Shown in pieces: positions 13,291 through 15,984 of a stretch of 15,984 bases of DNA. The stretch covers positions 1-15,984 of the forward strand of contig JBKQHQ010000030.1 in NCBI GenBank assembly GCA_052148715.1, given 5' to 3'. The position numbers and the translations under genes are program-made. The stretch comes from JBKQHQ01 sp052148715. GTDB taxonomy: Bacteria > Pseudomonadota > Alphaproteobacteria > Rhizobiales > Xanthobacteraceae. Within the stretch, counting starts at the first letter, position 1, and every line of letters begins with the position of its first letter. Below the pieces are notes generated by a model. It was not told the origin of the DNA and did no database searches. It was given only the letters and a program-made list of their open reading frames with translations.

Positions 13291-14766
13291 TCAGGGGCTG
13301 CGCGGCTCGCGCGAGCGCTCCACCAGGGCGCTGGTGCTGTGGCCGGGCAGGAGGTCGATGAGCACGACCTCCCCGCCTTCGGCCTCGACTACCTCGTGGC
13401 CGACGACGGTCTCGCGCCGGTAGTCGCTTCCCTTGACCAAGACCTTCGGCCGGATGCGGCGGATGAGCTCGAGCGGCGTGTCCTGCGGAAAAATAACGAC
13501 GAGATCGACCGCCTCCAGCGCCGCCAAGACGCCGGCGCGGGCGTGCTCGTCCTGCACCGGACGCCCCTCCCCCTTCAGCCGTTTGACCGAGGCGTCGCTG
13601 TTGACTCCCACGACCAGCCGGTCGCAGGCTGCGCGCGCGCCGGTCAGGACCTTGACGTGACCGGGATGCAGCAGATCGAAGCAGCCGTTGGTGAAGCCGA
13701 CGCGCAAATCCTGCCGGCGCCACTCACTGATGCGCTCGTCCAGCACCGCCCAATCGAACACGACTTTCTCTTCCCGCACGAGAGCCGCGGCCGGCAGGAT
13801 ACGCATGCGCAGCTCGGCCGCTGAAACGGTGGCCGTGCCGCGCTTGCCGACCACGACGGCAGCCGCCGCGTTGGCGGCCCGGGCGGCGGGCTCGAACCCT
13901 GTCGTCATCGCCAGCATCACGGCCAGCACCCCCACGACGGTGTCGCCGGCGCCGGATACGTCGCGCACCTTCACCGGATAGGCCGGCACGTGCACCGGCT
14001 CCGCATCGCCGGTGACGAGCGTCATCCCCTCCTCGCTGCGGGTTACCAGCACGGCGTCGCTTCCGACCAAGCGCAGCAGTTCCTGCGCCGCCGTGACGAT
14101 CTCCTCCTCGCTGGCGGCCGAGGAGCGCATGGCGTGCGCGAGCTCCTGGCGGTTGGGGGTGATCAGCGTTGCGCCGAGATAGATGCTGAAATCGGCGCCC
14201 TTGGGGTCGACCACGATCGGCTTGCCGAGTTTTCGCGCGGCGTCGATCACCGCGCGGATCACGCGCTTCGTCAGCACGCCCTTGGCATAGTCCGAGAGCA
14301 CCACGGCGCCCACCTGCGGCAGCGCCGCCAGCGCGTGCTCGATCAAGGCCTTTTCGCCCGCCGCAGTCGCCGCTTCCGCCCGCTCCCAGTCGGCGCGCAA
14401 CAGGTGCGCCGAATGATGCTCGGAGACGAAGCGCAGCTTGCGCGTGGTCGGCCGCGACGGATCGGCGACCAGGCGCGGCTCGATCAATGGCTCCGCGGCG
14501 AGCGCCTGAATCAGCGTGCCGCCGGCGTCGTCTTCCCCGATGAGGCCAACCAGAATGCACCGGGCGCCAAGCGAGGCGATGTTGCGCGCCACATTGCCGG
14601 CACCGCCGACGACGAGCTCGCTGCGCTTGACCGCAATGACCGGAACCGGCGCTTCCGGCGAGATCCGCGAGACCTCGCCGTAGACGAAATCGTCGAGCAT
14701 CAGGTCGCCGATGCACAGCACCGCTTGCGCGTTCAGTTGGGCCAGCGGCTCTTCGAAATCGAACAT
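13291..14766 (-). CDS. hldE: Bifunctional heptose 7-phosphate kinase / heptose 1-phosphate adenylyltransferase
   Basis: A 491-residue fusion enzyme of ADP-L-glycero-D-manno-heptose synthesis. The N-terminal ribokinase-like (PfkB) domain spans about 1-325 and phosphorylates D-glycero-D-manno-heptose 7-phosphate at C1. It shows LVVGGAGNVARNIASLGA (51-68) and the anion-hole/catalytic motif VSGAGDT (270-276). The C-terminal nucleotidyltransferase domain from about residue 355 shows VGFTNGCFDLLHPGHVKVL with the HPGH signature (367-370), plus GVNSDASVKRLKG and VLVKGSDY. It transfers AMP from ATP to heptose 1-phosphate. Length and domain order match HldE (RfaE). It starts 6 bp after the stop of hldD, so the two are co-transcribed. 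The intermediate phosphatase GmhB and isomerase GmhA are not in this window. Confidence 0.97.
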   Translation of the reverse strand: MFDFEEPLAQLNAQAVLCIGDLMLDDFVYGEVSRISPEAPVPVIAVKRSELVVGGAGNVARNIASLGARCILVGLIGEDDAGGTLIQALAAEPLIEPRLVADPSRPTTRKLRFVSEHHSAHLLRADWERAEAATAAGEKALIEHALAALPQVGAVVLSDYAKGVLTKRVIRAVIDAARKLGKPIVVDPKGADFSIYLGATLITPNRQELAHAMRSSAASEEEIVTAAQELLRLVGSDAVLVTRSEEGMTLVTGDAEPVHVPAYPVKVRDVSGAGDTVVGVLAVMLAMTTGFEPAARAANAAAAVVVGKRGTATVSAAELRMRILPAAALVREEKVVFDWAVLDERISEWRRQDLRVGFTNGCFDLLHPGHVKVLTGARAACDRLVVGVNSDASVKRLKGEGRPVQDEHARAGVLAALEAVDLVVIFPQDTPLELIRRIRPKVLVKGSDYRRETVVGHEVVEAEGGEVVLIDLLPGHSTSALVERSREPRSP

Positions 14767-14772
14767 CGGCGC

Positions 14773-15753
14773 CTACCGGTAGCGATCCGGCTGATCGAGA
14801 TGATCGGTCACGTAGCGCTTGACCGCCTGCTCGAGCGGCGTGAAGGGGGCGTTGTAGCCGGCCTTGCGCAGGTTTGTGACCTCGCTCTGCGTGAAATACT
14901 GATAGCTGTCGCGAATGGCCGCCGGCATGTCGACGTACTCGATGTCCGGTTGACGGCCGAGCGCTTGGAACATGGCGGTGATCATGTCGCGAAAGCTGCG
15001 CGCCTCGCCGGTGCCGACATTGTAGATGCCGCAGGCGCCCGGCGTCTGCAGCAGCCACAGCACGATGGCGACCGCATCGTCGACAAAGATGAAATCGCGG
15101 CGCTGATCGCCGTCGGCGATCCCTTGCCGATGCGACTTGAACAGCCGCACCGGATTGCCGGCCTTCGCCTGATCGAAGACCCGCGCCATGACGCTCGCCA
15201 TTGCCCCTTTGTGATATTCGTTCGGCCCGAACACGTTGAAGAATTTTAGCCCCGCCCAGCGCGGCGGCAGGTTTTCCCCCTTCTCAAACCGATCGGCCAG
15301 CGCGAGATCGAACAGGTGCTTGCTCCAGCCGTAAAGGTTCATCGGCGCCAGGCGCTTCAGGGAGGCGACGGACCAATCGTCGTCGAAGCCGCGGGCGCCG
15401 TCACCGTAGGTTGCGGCCGAGGAAGCGTAAATGAACGGCGTGCGGAATGTCGTGCACCAGTCGAGCAGCTTGAGCGACAGCCCAAAATTCGTCTCGACCA
15501 TGGCATCGCCGTCCGTCGCCATGGTATCGGAGATGGCGCCGAGATGGATCACCGCCTCCAGCCTGCGGCCGGTGAGCCAGTTGACGAGGTCCTTGGGCTG
15601 CACGAAATCCGCGATCTGCCGCTTGGCCAAGTTGCGCCATTTCTGGTCCGAGCCTAGGTGGTCGTTCACGACCACATCCGTTCGCCCCGCCTCATTGAGG
15701 GCGGCGACCACGTTCGAGCCGATGAACCCCGCGCCGCCCGTGACCAGGAACAT
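14773..15753 (-). CDS. hldD: ADP-L-glycero-D-manno-heptose 6-epimerase
   Basis: A 326-residue extended SDR that inverts C6 of ADP-D,D-heptose to give ADP-L,D-heptose, the inner-core LPS sugar donor. Seen: FLVTGGAGFIGSNVVAALN (2-20), NDHLG (30-34) for cofactor specificity, HLGAISDT (70-77), YASSAATYGD (109-118) and the active site YGWSKHLFD (Tyr141, Lys145). KFFNVFGPNEYHKGAMASV and RRDFIFVDDAV follow, all as in HldD/RfaD. The start is the ATG at 15751-15753, immediately before the first beta strand. A GGAG lies about 10 nt upstream. A longer frame to 15822 adds 23 residues not seen in the family. hldE follows after 6 bp. Confidence 0.97.
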   Translation of the reverse strand: MFLVTGGAGFIGSNVVAALNEAGRTDVVVNDHLGSDQKWRNLAKRQIADFVQPKDLVNWLTGRRLEAVIHLGAISDTMATDGDAMVETNFGLSLKLLDWCTTFRTPFIYASSAATYGDGARGFDDDWSVASLKRLAPMNLYGWSKHLFDLALADRFEKGENLPPRWAGLKFFNVFGPNEYHKGAMASVMARVFDQAKAGNPVRLFKSHRQGIADGDQRRDFIFVDDAVAIVLWLLQTPGACGIYNVGTGEARSFRDMITAMFQALGRQPDIEYVDMPAAIRDSYQYFTQSEVTNLRKAGYNAPFTPLEQAVKRYVTDHLDQPDRYR

Positions 15754-15839
15754 CCCGCAACCGCTCCGAAATCCCGCATCTTCCTTTGCCCCAGCCGTTC
15801 CCCTGAGGCAATGCGCACCCAACGGTTGCCAGCCGTCGC

Positions 15840-15906
15840 AGTTAACGGCAGCCGGACCACGAGCTCAGCGGTCATCCCGGGCCGCCCGAAGTGGCGCCGC
15901 CTAAGC
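15840..15906. repeat. Possible dispersed intergenic repeat
   Basis: The stretch GTCATCCCGGGCCGCCCGAAG near 15872-15892 resembles the 'GTCATCCCGGG...' family of intergenic repeats in Rhizobiales. Read on the minus strand it gives RHFGRPGMTAELV, similar to strings often mispredicted as protein. It lies between hldD and a possible divergent gene. The extent is not defined. Confidence 0.3.
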
Positions 15907-15907
15907 G

Positions 15908-15984
15908 ATGAATTTTGCATCCACACCCCAACCCCTCGCGGCCGCTCGCGAACGCCCGCCCGAGCAGCCGATTCTATTGATTCC
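15908..15984 (+). CDS. Possible start of a divergent gene, cut by the window edge
   Basis: ATG at 15908 opens a frame reading MNFASTPQPLAAARERPPEQ and then PILLI, still open at the end of the window. A TAA (15902-15904) lies just upstream in frame, so the ATG is the first possible start. The PILLIP strand would fit the first beta strand of a Rossmann-like protein such as a GT9 heptosyltransferase, but 25 codons are too few to identify it. No good ribosome binding site is seen. Confidence 0.3.
   Translation, partial: MNFASTPQPLAAARERPPEQPILLI

Noticed and set aside
13724..15058. 444-codon minus-strand frame overlapping hldE and hldD
   Set aside because: It is Arg/Gly/Ala-rich shadow sequence of two well-identified genes in another frame.
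13990..15249. 419-codon plus-strand frame opposite hldE/hldD
   Set aside because: It is an antisense shadow typical of GC-rich genomes, with no motif and no ribosome binding site.
1..15984. CRISPR array, tRNA, rRNA, riboswitch or phage-defence system
   Set aside because: I saw no regularly spaced repeats, no cloverleaf or rRNA-like stretch, and no nuclease, toxin or reverse-transcriptase motifs. All gene content is explained by LPS biosynthesis plus IS remnants.

Overview
The window is a lipopolysaccharide (LPS) biosynthesis locus on a GC-rich bacterial chromosome. It most resembles an alphaproteobacterium of the Rhizobiales/Hyphomicrobiales (Bradyrhizobium/Xanthobacteraceae-like). The reasons are the codon choice, the type of intergenic palindromes, a dispersed repeat whose translations read like 'HCERSEAI' or 'VIASEAKQS', and the gene families present. 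This taxonomic call is inference; no rRNA or tRNA gene is present to anchor it.

Layout. Positions 1-474 hold two abutting, incomplete IS630-family transposase remnants, both followed by the same 15-bp end sequence. A small unrecognised reading frame follows (498-713, minus). Then comes a minus-strand operon (3806 to 753) of a GT2 glycosyltransferase, an SDR-type nucleotide-sugar enzyme and a GT4 glycosyltransferase, each overlapping the next. Divergent from it is a plus-strand WecA/WbpL-type polyprenyl-phosphate sugar-1-phosphate transferase (3974-5038). Its 3' end overlaps that of a minus-strand SDR reductase/epimerase (5932-5018), which lies behind a long membrane-bound WbpM/CapD-type UDP-GlcNAc 4,6-dehydratase (7921-6011). 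A 515-bp stretch with two palindromes precedes a small plus-strand lipoprotein gene (8437-8814).

Next is a second minus-strand operon (12132 to 8844): a GT2 enzyme with a GT7-type C-terminal motif, an O-antigen ligase/polymerase-type membrane protein and a GT9 heptosyltransferase-like enzyme, joined by GTGA and ATGA overlaps. A divergent GT2 gene (12253-13191) follows. Last is the minus-strand pair hldD-hldE (15753 to 13291) for ADP-heptose, and possibly the first codons of another plus-strand gene at the right edge.

How it fits together. The dehydratase, the SDR and the prenyl-phosphate transferase form a coherent set for making and loading N-acetyl-quinovosamine (or N-acetyl-fucosamine) as the first O-antigen sugar. 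The five glycosyltransferases would extend the chain or the core. The Wzy/WaaL-type protein would polymerise or ligate it. HldE and HldD supply ADP-heptose to the core, where the GT9 enzyme may use it. No flippase, ABC exporter, gmhA or gmhB lies in the window, so the pathway is completed elsewhere.

Nothing here proves a wholly new system. The points most worth a second look are a 9-bp poly-G/C tract inside the SDR gene, substitutions at the catalytic motifs of two SDR-superfamily enzymes, the unidentified lipoprotein, and the nested IS630 remnants at the edge of the locus.
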